Shown piece by piece: positions 10,372 to 22,780 of a stretch of 64,000 nt of DNA. The notes beneath the pieces were generated by a model. It ran no database searches. It worked only from the letters and a program-made list of their open reading frames with translations, and was not told where the DNA came from. The DNA is from Bromus sterilis (Eukaryota > Streptophyta > Magnoliopsida > Poales > Poaceae), in assembly GCA_950022295.1 (NCBI GenBank), contig OX465600.1, forward strand, positions 28,247,282 through 28,311,281, read 5' to 3'. Made by a program: the position numbers and the translations under genes. How positions within the stretch are numbered: position 1 is the first letter of the stretch; each line of letters opens with the position of its first letter.

Positions 10372-11581
10372 GTGAGTAGTCAACTGCTGTTGTGGCTTTT
10401 TTCCTTTCCGTTCGTGCGCGTGCTCACTGCTGTTGATTTTCATTGCAAAATATGGTAGTCCAGTGCTGCACTGAAGCTTCATCATTGAAAAATATGGTAG
10501 TCAATCTGAACCTATATTACCATGAGTTGCAAAATGTTGAGGAACACCTATCAAATCTTCGGTATGCTATGGACATTGCAACACAATTATGTGTTTCTAC
10601 ATGGCCATTTGTTGTTGCTTACTGACAAAAAGGAACGAGAAAGACATGTTGTTCGTGGATGACGGGCTCTCCTGGTCACCACATATAATTTGCGTTTGCA
10701 TAATGGTACCTTTGCGCTATGAATGAATGCCATACGCCCACCGGAGATGTGCATTAGCCAAATCATTTCACTGCTAAATGTCTCAAGAACTAAATCTAAG
10801 CACGCATAGATCACTGCTACACTTGTCCTACTTAATTCTGTTGTGAAATAAAGCTGTCCTGAATGATCATATCAGTAAAGTGTTCATTTGAAGTAGTCTG
10901 ATTAAGTGAAAATTGTGATTAAGTAAATTGTGTTTTCTGATTAAGTGTTCCTAGGTGATTGATTCTCTTCTTCCTCCTCCTTGGGTTGTGCTCTGCGCGT
11001 AAAATACATACTCATGTGCCAAGTTTTTGAAACCAGTAATGAGTGCTTGTTCTTAAGTCTCCATATTCATTTATGTTGCATTATCTATTTGTTTTTGGCC
11101 TAGGAAGCAACTATTATACTAGCATGTTGGATACTAGCATTATCAAGATATATATGTTTTTGTACATCCAGTTGACCTGTAGAAGTATTTTAATCACGTA
11201 TCAAGTTCTGTGATTTTAAAAAAGTTTTCGAGCAAACACTTTGCTTCTCATTTGATCCCCAATCACTAATCATGCCATAGTCTGAACAATGTAGCTAGGA
11301 CTCGTTCTATTAAAAACTGCACATCTATACTACACAATAGATGTTTTGGTTAATTTTTGCTTTTGCACATTTATACTACAAAATTGCACATCTTCTAAAA
11401 CTGACACATGTAAAAAACTGCACATCTTCTGGGACTGACACATCTAGATTTTCTAAATATATTTTTGCTACACTAGAAAAACTGACACATCTAGAAGTGA
11501 TGCTTTCATTTTGGCACTCTACTTTAATTGATGCTGTGATTTTGCTCATGTCAGTTATCTGCCTAATCATCTTATCTTGCA

Positions 11582-11948
11582 GAAATGGTTCGCTCTCGCC
11601 AAATCTGCCGCATCACCACCGGCATCCGTATACCACCCCACCACCGAGCCACCACCCCCCGAGCCGGAGACCGCGCCCGTGCCAGCGCCGCCCGCGCCCG
11701 CGCCCGCCTTGTCGGGATGCTCCACGGGCTCGCGCCTCTCTGCATCGACGACGTCCTCGGATATCTCTGGCTTTTCGACGGCAAGCTCTGACATTCAGCC
11801 CACTGCTTCAGAGCTGTCTCGAAATAGGCGGGAGATAGAAGAGGAGGACGCAACAGAGGAAGCGGAGTTCAATGCCGTTTGGGAGCGCAAGTACCCGGTG
11901 GGAATACCAGACCTGGCGCGCCAAGCGGTTGTATGGGAAGCAGCTTAG
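11582..11948 (+). CDS. Unknown Pro/Ala/Ser-rich protein in the non-autonomous CACTA
   Basis: Follows an acceptor-like CTTATCTTGCAG at 11570-11581. The frame reading QKWFALAKSAASPPASVYH is ~122 codons to a stop at 11946-11948. Residues ~20-45 are proline/alanine-rich (PPPPEPETAPVPAPPAP), then Ser/Thr-rich, then an acidic helix (REIEEEDATEEAEFNAVWERKYP) and a short end. A competing frame starts with the ATG at 11585 and ends at ~11788. No family is recognised. It could be a TNPA-like product remnant or a captured host exon; translation is unproven. Confidence 0.35.
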
Positions 11949-12239
11949 GCCGAAAAAGAGAACAAGCTCATCGTCATTTCGTCTTCTGACGACGTGAAGT
12001 TTCTTTAGTGTAATCTATAATATGTTCGTTAAGAATGTGTGAACTCTCTCATGCTATACTTGTTGATTTGCCCTCTTGTTAATAAATGGTGTTGGTTAAG
12101 AATTCCGATGTGGCTGTTCATATGATGATGATGTCATGTTATAACTGTCATGTTGATGCTGCTGTTTAATTATATGGGTGATGTATTTTATAACCCCTCT
12201 GACAATACGGAAGAAGCAATTTTTTACAAATATTCATAG

Positions 12240-12429
12240 TAGTAATAGCGCACCTTTGCCGTCAGTAATGGCGCACTCTAGGTGCGCCATTAGTGTCAGA
12301 GGTAGTAATGGCGCACTGGATGTGCGCCATTACTATCACTTACCAATGGCGTGCTAGTAATGGCGCACCATATGTGCGCCATTAGTACCCAAAACAGGTG
12401 CGCCACTAATGACCTTTTTTCCAGTAGTG
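12240..12429. repeat. Right subterminal repeats of the CACTA ending at 12429
   Basis: At least seven ATGGCGCAC / GTGCGCCATTA motifs in alternating orientation, ending in the inverted terminus CCAGTAGTG and the TSD TAA. Confidence 0.8.
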
Positions 12430-12432
12430 TAA

Positions 12433-13109
12433 AAAGTGCTCCAAAAATTCGGGAAAAATCAGATAAAAAATCAGCGTGAAGGAACCTTCCGGAAGAACCT
12501 GGGTGGGGCCAGAGGGCCACCACCAGGGGCCCAGGCGCCCTGGTGGCGCGCCCTAGGGCCTGGCCGCGCCAGGGGTGCGCCTGGACCCCTGGTGGCCCCC
12601 CTGGCTGCTCCCCTTCGCCTATATATTCTCCGTGACGAGAAACCCTCGAGGACAGAACCCTTTTTCGCTATCTCTCCTCTGTTCCTCCGCCGCCGCGCTT
12701 CCGAGATCGAGAGCACCAGAAGACCTCTTCCCGGCACCCTGCCGGAGGGAGGGCCGACCTCCGGGAGTCTCCTCTCCACCATGGATGCTTCTGGATGTCT
12801 CGTGAGTAGTTTCCTTTGGACCATGGGTCCGTGATCAGTAGCTATGTGATGTTCTCCTCCCCTCTTTGTTCTTCATGGTTTAGACCTCGTGAGCTACCCT
12901 ACATGATCGAGGCACGTTTGTAATCTTTCTGCTGTTGCTATGCTGAGTTTGATGGGATCTGATGGATTATGAGATTATGTTCAGATTGTGATTGAGTAAT
13001 ATATTTGGTTCTTATCTCTTATATTTTTGTTCTTAAGTAATTATTGCATGTTCTCCGTTGATGTTTATTGCTTTCGCCAAGTAGTAGGTAGTAACTCCAA
13101 GAGGGAACG
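12433..13109 (+). repeat. Element H 5' LTR, piece 2 (with TATA region)
   Basis: Matches 49523-50205 of the 3' LTR. It contains a GC-rich tract (12500-12610), then CGCCTATATATTCTCCG with a TATA-like box at 12620-12626, the probable H promoter. It ends at the GAACG target site (13105-13109), where G2 inserted. Confidence 0.88.
12620..12626 (+). promoter_or_regulatory. Putative TATA box in H 5' LTR
   Basis: TATATAT in a GC-rich context in the middle of the LTR, conserved at 49717-49723 in the 3' LTR. It is followed by the AGAAACCCTCGAGG region, a plausible transcription start and R region. Confidence 0.5.
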
Positions 13110-16100
13110 TGTCACAACCCCAAGTTAGGTATGTGCTAGGAATAGCAAGTCCCTTTGCATCATGATAAAAATTTCAAAAGAAATTGAAATGGGAGAGAAA
13201 AACCCCCCAGATGAATTAATTCAAATGGCCAGATAAAAAGTTGCTCCAAAACTTCCTTTTGCATTTTTGAAAAGTCTTATAAATGAGTGGGATCACATAT
13301 AAAGTGATGTGGGACCAAACCCATGCTCATGGATTTTTCAAATATTCAAACAGGAGCATGGATTTAAATTTAAAACCCTATTTGCATTAAAGTTCAAATA
13401 ATTTGAATTTTAAAAAGTGCCAAACTTTATAAGTGGCTAGTCTATTATAATATGAGGCCATATAAAAAGTTTCAACATTTTTAAAAATGCCTAACTATTT
13501 TTTTAGCAAGGCACAACAAATAGCAGAAATTAAAACAGAAAGAAAAGAGAAGTGGGCTTACCTGGCATTCGGCCCAACTCATCCCCCCAACCAGCCCAGC
13601 CCGCCAGCTCGCTGTGTCGTCTTCCTCAAGCAGCTCTGTGGCGAGCCAGGGCGCGCCGTGGACGCCACCTCGACGCCGAGGGCCTTCCAGGCGAGCCCGA
13701 GGTTTATCCTCCCGCCATGGAGACCACCTGGACGTCGTGCTTCCTTTCCCTCTCCTCGCAGCCACTTTCCCTCTTCGCACCGCTCGAATTTGCCGTCGAC
13801 AAAGAGATCACCGGAGCGCCCCGCCATGGCAGGCGCGGCCACCGTGACCTAGAGCTCCATCAAAGGTGTCCCTCGAGCTCGTCATCGTCGACTACGTCCT
13901 TCTTCAGAAGATGGAGCCCTAATTCCTCCCCGAGCCGACGCCATTGTCTCCAACATATCGCCGGATCCGCGGCTCGTCGTCGTCGATTTCTCCGGCCACG
14001 CTTCATCCTCGCCTCCACCGTCTGCACCGTCGAGTTCCTTGCAGTGCGGTGAGCATTTCCACTCAAGCCTTGGCACCCATCCCTTCCTCTAGCTAGAGAT
14101 GCCATGATCACCGGAGAACAGAGCCGCCGTGAACCTTGTCGGCGAGCCCCCGCTATGCAAACGTCATTGCAACCTTGTCTATCGCATGCGCCGTGCTCTT
14201 CTGCTCCGAACCAACCTAGCCCCGCTCCAAGTAGTGCCTTGTAGCGATTTCCACCCCGCGGCCGTGGCTTCGTCGCCGCAAAGCTTGACGCCGGCGAGCG
14301 TACAGAGCTCCCCAGCCCTCCCCGTGGGCACGAGGTGATGCGGACGTGCACGAGGAGCACTCCAGTGCATTCCCCGTGCCAAGCCGTGGCCAAAATGGCA
14401 CTCCGGCGAGGCGCCGCCGTCCTCTGGGTCGCCGTCGTCATATCGCCGACGGGACTGTGTTGATTAGCACTAACCCCCCTGCACTAATCCCCCCCAGTGT
14501 CACTGGCCAGTGGGCCTAGAGCCCCCTAATCCCCTGGTTAGTTTAAAACTAACTGGGTTATTTAACCCAGTGAGGCTGACCAGTGGGACCCCCCTGTCAG
14601 GCCAGCCCCTGACGTCAGCCTGGTGTCACACTGACGCAGTAAAGCAATTAAATCATTTTATTTAATTTCAGTAATCCCAGAAAATTCCAGAAAATAGATT
14701 AAACTTCAATAAATCATAACTAATTCATTTTAACTCCAAATTGGACAAATAATATGTCTAAAATTATCAGAAAAATACAAGTATTATGAATATGCAACTT
14801 GTTTCTATATTTGACCATTTTAAAATGGGTGAACAGTAGCAAACATGCATATGGATCCTTTTCAAATTCAAATTTGGAGTGATTTTGCAAATGACTTTGC
14901 ATCACCCTTCTTTTAAATGGAATCATCCACACATCAGAGGCTTTACCTCACCTTTATAACATCACTTCATGCTCAACCTTTTCAAATGAACTTTCATGCA
15001 TTCAAATGCATTTGAAATTCATCGATAAATCAAATGGAGTTTGAATTTGCAATTCAATTGCAATATACTCCTTTTAAATAGAATTGTCCACACAATGCAA
15101 CCATAAACATCACCATTACAATCTTATCCATGTGTTTGTGCATTGTACATTATGTTGATCCTATGATTGTCATGTTGCTGATAGAAGTGGAGCCGGAACC
15201 CGAGTTCACCCCCTTCGTTGAAGACCCCGTGACTGAACCTCGTCGGCAAGGCAAGCAAAGCCCCATTGATCATGTCGATAAAATCCCAATTCCCTCTCAT
15301 GTCTCGCTTATGCATTGTATAGGATGATTACCATGCTACGTTTCTACCGCATAGATGAACCCATTCCTTTGCATGACTTATCATTTTGTCACAGTAGTAA
15401 GCAAACCACAATCCTAGCAAATGTAGGAGTTGATTGATATCATGTGGCCCCTGCAATTGTTACTGCTTATTGCATGCTTAGAGTGATACAATGATGTTAT
15501 TGTTATGTGATTCAGGATGGTAGTGATCATGTTGATGATGGTGGAAATGTGTTGGTGAATCTACCCTAATACAAGGTGAACGACGAGAGGCTGTGTAGGA
15601 GTACACGGTGGGTTGTCTCGTTGAACACCGCCTTAAATCCGAGTTCTTGTGTGGTGATCCAAGAAGAAGAGTAGAACCACACATTGGGCTCACTGACCCC
15701 TCTTGACCTAGTACCTCACCCCGTTCGAACCCCAGAAGTCGCAGTAGTTCGGAGTTCTGGTAGGGCTGTGGCACGGTCTGCGAAGTGGATGAACGGATTT
15801 TCAAGACCGACTTGGGACCCTGCACACATCGTTTGAGGCTGTACTGGAACCTCGGCCGGACTTCCATACGGATCCCCCTCAGATAGGCGACTCTCTGTAC
15901 TAGAACGGAGCTGTGGGCGAAGTGTTGTGGTGGCATCCTCGCTGTCACCTCTTGAACGGTGACACGCAAAAGGCGGTAACTGATGACACGTGTGTGTAGC
16001 GGTACACCCCTGTAGGGTTAACAAAACTATTCGAATAGCCGCGTCCGCGGTTATGGACTGCTTGGAAAGCTTAGCTTGATTATTAGACAACTTGAACTGG

Positions 16101-16772
16101 ATACTTCTAAAATACACCAAGATAAGCGTGAGTGCTATGGCGTGCTTTCTCGTGGGGAAGTCGAGGAAGGAAACATAGTGGTGTAATTGGTTGGAGATGT
16201 AGTGGAATCGTGTACGCTTCTTACCTCAAGTCTGGTACTCGTAGTTTAGGACTAGCCAAGTCAAAGCTGGCACTTCTGCAATTGAACCCCACCTCCCTTT
16301 ACCTTGATACATGTGCATGAGTAGTATAGCTCCTACGTAAGTCTTGCTGAGTACGACTTTGTACTCACGTTTGCTTATTCTATGTTTTAGATGAACCCAC
16401 CTACCTGATGGTGGCTTCTACCCGAAGCTCGAAGAATGAAGACTCAGACCAAGACCAAGCTAGTGTAGTCCCAGTCAGCAGACTAGTTCCCTCGTGGAAG
16501 GGCTTGTTTATAGATAAGGCTTATCTAAGCCATTTGTTAAACTTGTCTGTACCCAGACCTACTTTGCTTACGCATGTTTGATGTAATGTTGGATCACAGA
16601 CTTGTGATCTCTGTGTGCACTCTGTAAGAGTTATCAATAAAGTATATACTTTGTAGAGAATTGCAATGATACCTGCTGTTCATACTAGACATGTGTGATG
16701 CGTGTATGTTTATAACATGCATGTCTTAGTATGGGTTTTCCAGACCTTACTTGTGATCTGGCTGGCAGTCTT
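13110..16772 (+). repeat. G2 5' LTR, part 1
   Basis: Aligns with 39421-43078. Divergence by eye is about 2% in the first 360 bp and less further on. It has an AT-rich start, a GC-rich island (13560-14460) with no convincing gene, and AATAAA at 16636-16641. It is interrupted at GTCTT (16768-16772) by G1, inserted in the opposite orientation. Confidence 0.92.
16636..16641 (+). terminator. Poly(A) signal in G2 5' LTR
   Basis: AATAAA in TTATCAATAAAGTATATAC, conserved at 42944-42949 in the 3' LTR. In LTR elements this marks the R/U5 region where transcripts end. Confidence 0.5.
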
Positions 16773-19232
16773 TGTCGGGACCCGGGGTTAGCGTATGTAA
16801 TTCTAGTCACGATGCAATCACATGGAGAGCCGAGAACCGTACCCACTTGTCTAAGCAGACAAGGCCAAGCACAGAACGTTCTCAGTAAGCCTCGAACTAA
16901 TGTGACTCCTGGACGTCGACACGGATCAAGGTACTAGGCCGAGAGGGGTCAGTGAGCCCAATGTGTGGTTGTACTCTTTGTCTTGGATTACCATACAAGA
17001 ACTTGGTGCTTAAGGCGGTGTTCAACGAGACAACCCACTGTGTACTCCTACACAACCTCTCATCGTTCACCTTGTATTAGGGTGGATTCACCAACACAGT
17101 TTCACTTTCAACAGTAACATGATCATAACCATCCCGACTCACAGATCATTGTAACCTCAAAGTAACTTCTAAGCATGCAATAAGCTTTAACAGTTGCATG
17201 GGCCTCATGATATCAATCAACTCATATGTCAGCTAGGATTGTGGTTTGCTTAATACTGTGACAAGATGATAGGTCATGCATCGGATATGGGTTCAACTAT
17301 GCGGTAGAATCGATACAAGATGATCTCCTAAACATGCATAAGCGAGACTGAGAGGGAATTGGGATTTTATAGACATGATCAATGGGGTTTGCTTGCCTTG
17401 CTGACGACACACGGGGTTTAACGATGGTCTTCTTCTTCGGGGGTGATCACCGTCTCGGAAAAGCTGGTACCGAAAACAATCATCAACAAGGGGGGACAAC
17501 TTCGGAAGTAAAATGCACAAGCACATGATATTGTTGTGACATGAAGTATAGGGTACTGATTTGTGGCAAATTCAATTTAATTGAAGTATATTGCATTCGG
17601 AATGCAAATTCAAACTTCAAATTTGAATTCAAATTAAGCCATATGCACATTTGCTACTGTTTCCCCATTTTAAAATGGTCAAACATAAAAACAAATTGCA
17701 TATTCTTAATCCTTGTATTTTTCTGATAATTTTTCATATATTATTTGTTTAATTTGGAGTTAAAATGAATTTTCTATGAATTTTCAAAGTTTATATGATT
17801 TTCTGCCTTTTTCTGAATTTCTTTAAATTCTTTTTAATCTGGAAACTGTTTATTGCATCATGCTGCTGCAAGCATGACATCAGCAGAGGGCTGACATGTG
17901 GGCCATGCCTGTCAATGGCTCTGTTTTAAAAACCTGTTTAATTAGTTAAACAGAGGGGGATTAGGGGGGCTGGGGCCCCACCTGTCAGTGAGTGATTAGG
18001 GGGGATTAAGCCCCTAATCTCTCTGACGTGCGGGCCTCGCCGGAATCCGGCCGGCGGCGACCTCTGTAGGCGGCGGCGCCCACTGGAGAGAGGCCCTCCG
18101 GCCTCGGATTGGCACGGGAGAGGCGCCAAACTGCCTCCCATGCTCGAGCGCATCACCGGGATGCCAAGGCAGGCACGGGGGCGCCGGGAGCACGCCGTAT
18201 GAGCAACGGGGCGCGGCGGCCGCCCACTGCTCCGGTGGAGCTTGGCGTAGGAGATGCGGGGAGGAAAAGGAAGTAGACGGGGAGCATTGCCGGCTCACCA
18301 GGAACGCGGAAGAGGACTCGATGTCGTCGGAGGCGCTGCTTAACAGTGGAAATTCGTCGCCGGAGGGCTTCGGCCGCGGCGGAAGCTTTCGACGCCGGCG
18401 TCGCCCACAGAGCTCCTGGGCTCGAATTGAGCGCTCGAGGCGACGAGGGCGTAGTCGAGGAGCGTCTTGGACACCTGGTTGCGTCGTGGGAAGGCCGGTG
18501 GCCGTGGGGGGGCGTCGACGATGAACTCGTAGTGCTTCGGTTCTTCGTGGGGATCGCCGGGGACGAAGGGGAGGAGGGTAAGAGCGAGGGCAAGGGGTGT
18601 GGAGGCGGCGTGGCTCTCTGGGGTGCGAGGGGAGAGGCCTAGAAGGCCGCTGGCCGTCGCGGTGGCCTCGGTGCTCCCCTGCCCTCCACCGAGCTGCTTC
18701 GCGGGGAGGGGAGGAAGACGACACCGGGGCAGGTGGGCTGGGCCGGCCTGGTTTAAGTCTGGCCAGAAGCAGGTATGGACCTTTTTCCTTTTTATTTCTC
18801 TTCTGTTTGTTTTTCTTTTTCTTTCATTTGTTTGCTCTGATAAATAAATACCAAAATATTTTTATAAATCCTCAAAACATTTATGTGGCCTCATGTGACC
18901 TGTAGCTAGCCACTCACAAGTTTTGGAGATTTTTGAAATTCATATAGTTTGAATTTCAAATCAAATAGGGGTTTATTTAAATTTCCAAGGCACTTATAAT
19001 ATATTTGAAAAATCAGTGAGCCTTGAGTGGGACCCACTCCACTTTAAATGTGATCTCACTTATTTCTATGACTTTTCAAAAATATCATAGTGATTTTTGG
19101 AGCAACTTTTTATCTGGCCATTTGATTTAATTTCTCAGGGCTTTTCTTCTCCCCATTTTTGAATTTTCTTTTGAATTTTTTCATGATGAAAAGGGCACAA
19201 ACAAACCTAGCACTTACCCTAGTTGGGGTTCT
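16773..19232 (-). repeat. G1 3' LTR, with internal deletion
   Basis: Corresponds to 22781-22903 joined to about 24227-26573 of the other LTR. The join AAGCCTCGAAC/TAATGTG shows CGAAC shared by both parental edges, a short microhomology typical of illegitimate recombination. It contains a GC-rich island (18020-18740) with no supported gene. Confidence 0.88.
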
Positions 19233-22115
19233 GACAACTCGCCCCCACTCAAAAGAATCTCGTCCCGAGATTCAGAAGTCGTCGGGAGGAAGGAGGGGTA
19301 CTCGGCACGAAGGCAGTCTTCTCTTTCCCATGTTGCTTCTTTCTCGCAGTGATGTGACCATTGAACTTTAAGGAACTTGATCTTCTGACGGCGAGTGACA
19401 CGCTCTGTTGAATCAAGAATATGAACAGGGTACTCTCGATAAGAAAGGTCATCTTGGAGATCAAGCGTTTCATGGTCGACTTCGCGGATGGGGTCCTTGA
19501 AGCAACGCCTGAGTTGTGACACATGGAATACATCATGTACTCGGGAAAGGTGCGGAGGTAGTTCAAGTTGGTAGGCAACTTGTCCATGTTTAGCGAGAAT
19601 GCGGAAAGGTCCGATATAACGTGGGGCCAACTTGCCTTTGATACTGAATCTTTGGGTACCCTTCAGAGGAGTAACCCGAAGGTAAGCCTTCTCATCCAGA
19701 TTGTAGCTTTCTTTTCTATGATGACGATCATAGTAGCTTTTCTGACGAGACTGAGCGGCTTTCAAACGATCACGAACAATGCGAACTTGATCTTCTGCTT
19801 CCTTGATCATATCCGGTCGAAAGAGTTGTCTTTCACCGGTTTCTGACCAGTTTAAGGGTGTTCGACATCGTCGGCCATAGAGGAATTCAAAAGGAGCCAT
19901 GTTCAGACTAGATTGGAAACTGTTGTTATAAGCAAATTTGGCAAATGGAAGAGATTTCTCCCAATTCTTTCCGAATGAGATAACACAAGCTCTGAGCATG
20001 TCTTCCAAGATTTGATTAACCCTTTCAACTTGACCGCTAGACTGAGGATGGAAAGCTGTACTAAAGGATAGATGAGTTCCCATAGCATTCAGAAAGCTTC
20101 CCCAGAATCTAGAGGTGAAAAGGCTACCACGATCAGAATTGATTACCAAAGGAACACCGTGAAGAGACACAATTCTAGAGACGTACAAGTCCGCTAACTA
20201 GCTAGCAGTTATAGACTCGCGAACTGGAAGGAAGTGAGAAACTTTGGAAAGCCTATCTATGACAATGAAGATGGCATCATTTCCTTTCTGGGTTTTCGGA
20301 AAGCCGGTGATGAAGTCCATACTGACTTTGTCCCATTTCCACTCGGGAATAGGCAAAGGTTGAAGTGTACCAGCAGATATTTGGTGTTCTGTCTTAATGC
20401 GACGACAAACATCACATTCGGCAACAAATCGAGCAATGTCTCTCTTCATCCTAGTCCACCAAAATCTCTGGCGTAGATCTCGGTACATTTTTGTGCTACC
20501 GGGATGAATCGAGAGGGGTGTGTCATGGGCTTCTTTGAGGATGAGTTGCCGTAGATCCTTATTCTTAGGTACTACCAAACGATTTTCAAAGAATACCGTT
20601 CCTTTACTATCTGTGGAGAAACATTTAGCAACTCCGCTAGTAATGTTCTCCTTGATCCGGCGAACACCTCGTGCACGCCTTTGGGCAACTATGATTTGAT
20701 CCTGAAGGGTTGGTTTCGCCACCAAGTTGAAAAGAGATCCACGAGGAACAATCTCGAGATTAAGCTTTCGAAATTCCTCATGAAGAAGTGGTTGATACTG
20801 CTGTAACATGAGGTTGTTACAGTACGACTTACGACTTAGTGCATCAGCCATGACATTGGCCTTGCCTGGTGTGTAAGAAATTCCTAAGTCATAATCTTTT
20901 ATCAACTCTATCCAGCATCTTTGCCTGAGATTAAGATCTGGCTGGGTGAAAATATATTTGAGGCTTTGGTGATCAGAATAGATCTCACAACGATTACCAA
21001 GGAGGTAATGTCGCCAAGTCTTCAGGGCATGAACTACGGCAGCGAGTTCAAGATCATGGGTAGGATAGTTCTCTTCATGTGGCCGCAACTGGCGTGAAGC
21101 ATAAGCTACCACATGTCTATCTTGCATAAGTATGCATCCTAACCCTTGGCGTGAAGCATCACAATAGATCTCGAAATCCCTTTTGGTGTCTGGAGGTGCA
21201 AGTACGGGTGCAGAAGTCAATCTTCTTTTTAGCTCTTGAAAGCTTTCCTCGCACTTGGGGGTCCATTGGAATTTCTTATCTTTCTTGAGGAGTTCAGTAA
21301 GAGGCTTTGCAACTTTAGAAAATTTCTCGACGAAGCGGCAACAATAGCTTGCTAAGCCAAGAAAACTCCTAACTTTCTTAACCGATTCAGGTGGAGTCCA
21401 GTCAAGGATGGCCTGAACTCTCTCGGGATTGACTGCAACACCTTTCGCAGAAATCACGTGGCCTAAGTAGGTCACTTCTGGTAGCCAAAATTCACACTTG
21501 GAGAACTTGGCATAAAGGCGGTGCTCTCTAAGTTTCATCAATACGAACCTAAGATGTTCTGCGTGCTCGTCTTCGTTCTTCGAGTAGATGAGAATGTCAT
21601 CAATATAAACCACAACAAATTTATCTAGGTACTCCATGAAGATCGGATTCATCAAGCACGAGAATGTGGCGGGGGCATTGGTTAAACCGAAGGATATGAC
21701 GGTGTACTCGTAAAGACCATAACGAGTAGTGAAAGCCGTCTTGGGTATGTCCTCGTTTCGGATTTTGATTTGATGATAGACTAATCTCAAATCCATCTGA
21801 GAAGACAGAGGATCCAGCAAGTTGATCATAAAGATCATTGATCCTGGGCAGTGGGTACTTGTTCTTTATCGTCGCTAGATTTAGCGGGCGATAGTCTACG
21901 CACATCCTTTCTGTTCCATCTTTCTTCGTTACGAACAGAACGGGGCAACCCCATGGCAATGAGCTAGGGCGGATGAAGCCTTTTGCCAACGAAGCATCAA
22001 GTTGGGTTTTTAGCTCAGCTAACTCATGTGGGGCCATTCTATATGGGCGTCTGGAGATTGGGGTTGTGCCTGGTATAAGATCCACTATGAATTCTACACA
22101 CCTATCGGGTGGCTA
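19214..22115 (-). pseudogene. G1 pol remnant (RT, RNase H, integrase, chromodomain)
   Basis: On the minus strand pol starts abruptly near 22115 (CVEFIVDLIPGTTP); gag, zinc knuckle and protease are missing. RT follows with YIDDILIYS. A 2-bp loss near 21795 (TTCTCAGATGG where G2 has TTCTCCAAGATGG) shifts the frame. RNase H has YCDASRQGLGCILMQDRH. Integrase has the HHCC region and a DDE core. A C-to-T change makes TAG near 20197 where G2 has CAG. The chromodomain-like end is KIKFLKVQWSHHCEKEATWE. The natural stop lies inside the 3' LTR at 19214. It cannot produce full pol. Confidence 0.9.
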
Positions 22116-22780
22116 GGTTTAAGGAGTTTGCTTACTGGATGGTTTTCCTGAGGATGACCATGGCTTACTAGGGGTTACAACAGATATGTCAGAGTAACAA
22201 AGTACCCCAACATGATGGTTAGTGTGGTTCTTCTTGCTAGAAGACATCCAAAGTGGGAGAAAGAGCTGCAATTGAAACACTATAGGTTTCTAGAAGAAAA
22301 CCTACAACAAAATCTATGGAACTGTCGGGAATGCCACCTATAAGTTCTTCTAAAAGGACAACCGAAAGGGGGAGAAGGATTTTTGCAAATGCATCAAATT
22401 ATGAAGAAACCTGGAATGACTCGGACACCATAACGGCTGTAATTGCAAGAGAAATGAAAATTCTCACGACATTTCAACAACACTTACATAGGAAGTCTCA
22501 AATAGGAAGCACAACGACTCTAGAAGACTGAACACAACTTTCCTACGGCTACAAGGAAGCAATCAACGAGATGTTCTAATAAGACATAGATGAGCCTAGT
22601 CCTATCATCCCGTAGAAAAGATAAGGGTGACTCAGAACTCAGATCGATGAAGGTAAGGAGAAAAAGAAGCCTTACGTTGTTCCCTTATACCCAGAGTAAC
22701 TATATAACTATAGAGTGCTAGACTCTACTTCGACCAAGGGTTGAATAATCCTACAGACAGTCCTGCTCTGATACCAAGTC
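22116..22780 (-). other. G1 untranslated leader and unassigned remnant
   Basis: On the minus strand this follows the primer site. 22500-22760 matches the G2 leader (27010-27240). 22116-22500 has no recognisable gag. A short frame on the plus strand (22316-22531) has no support. The G2 equivalent shows that about 1.36 kb of gag and protease has been lost here. Confidence 0.6.
22765..22776 (-). other. G1 primer-binding site (tRNA-iMet type)
   Basis: Minus strand TGGTATCAGAGC, complementary to the 3' end of plant initiator methionine tRNA. It lies four bases inside the end of the G1 5' LTR. Confidence 0.85.

Larger units (their letters stand above)
9604..12429 (+). mobile_element. Non-autonomous CACTA element in H 5' LTR
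   Basis: Begins CACTACTG (9604) and ends CAGTAGTG (12429), flanked by the 3-bp TSD TAA (9601-9603 and 12430-12432). The H 3' LTR shows the empty site with a single TAA. Subterminal arrays of AATGGCGCAC / GTGCGCCATTA occupy 9635-9860 and 12240-12410. No transposase is present. Inside is a GC-rich exon-like block (10000-10371), a GT...AG interval (10372-~11580) and a second open block (11582-11948). It must depend on a transposase in trans. Confidence 0.9.

Noticed and set aside
12471..12834. GC-rich ORFs on both strands of the H LTR
   Set aside because: Promoter/leader part of an LTR; frames differ between 5' and 3' LTR and no domain is visible.
13860..14441. 193-codon minus-strand ORF in the G2 LTR (also 40171-40752)
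   Set aside because: Arg/Ala/Gly-rich translation of a GC-rich LTR block; several other frames are equally open and no motif is recognised.
18014..18724. 236-codon minus-strand Pro/Arg/Ser-rich ORF in the G1 LTR
   Set aside because: GC-rich LTR island; the frame is broken in the other G1 LTR (25349-26000), so not conserved.
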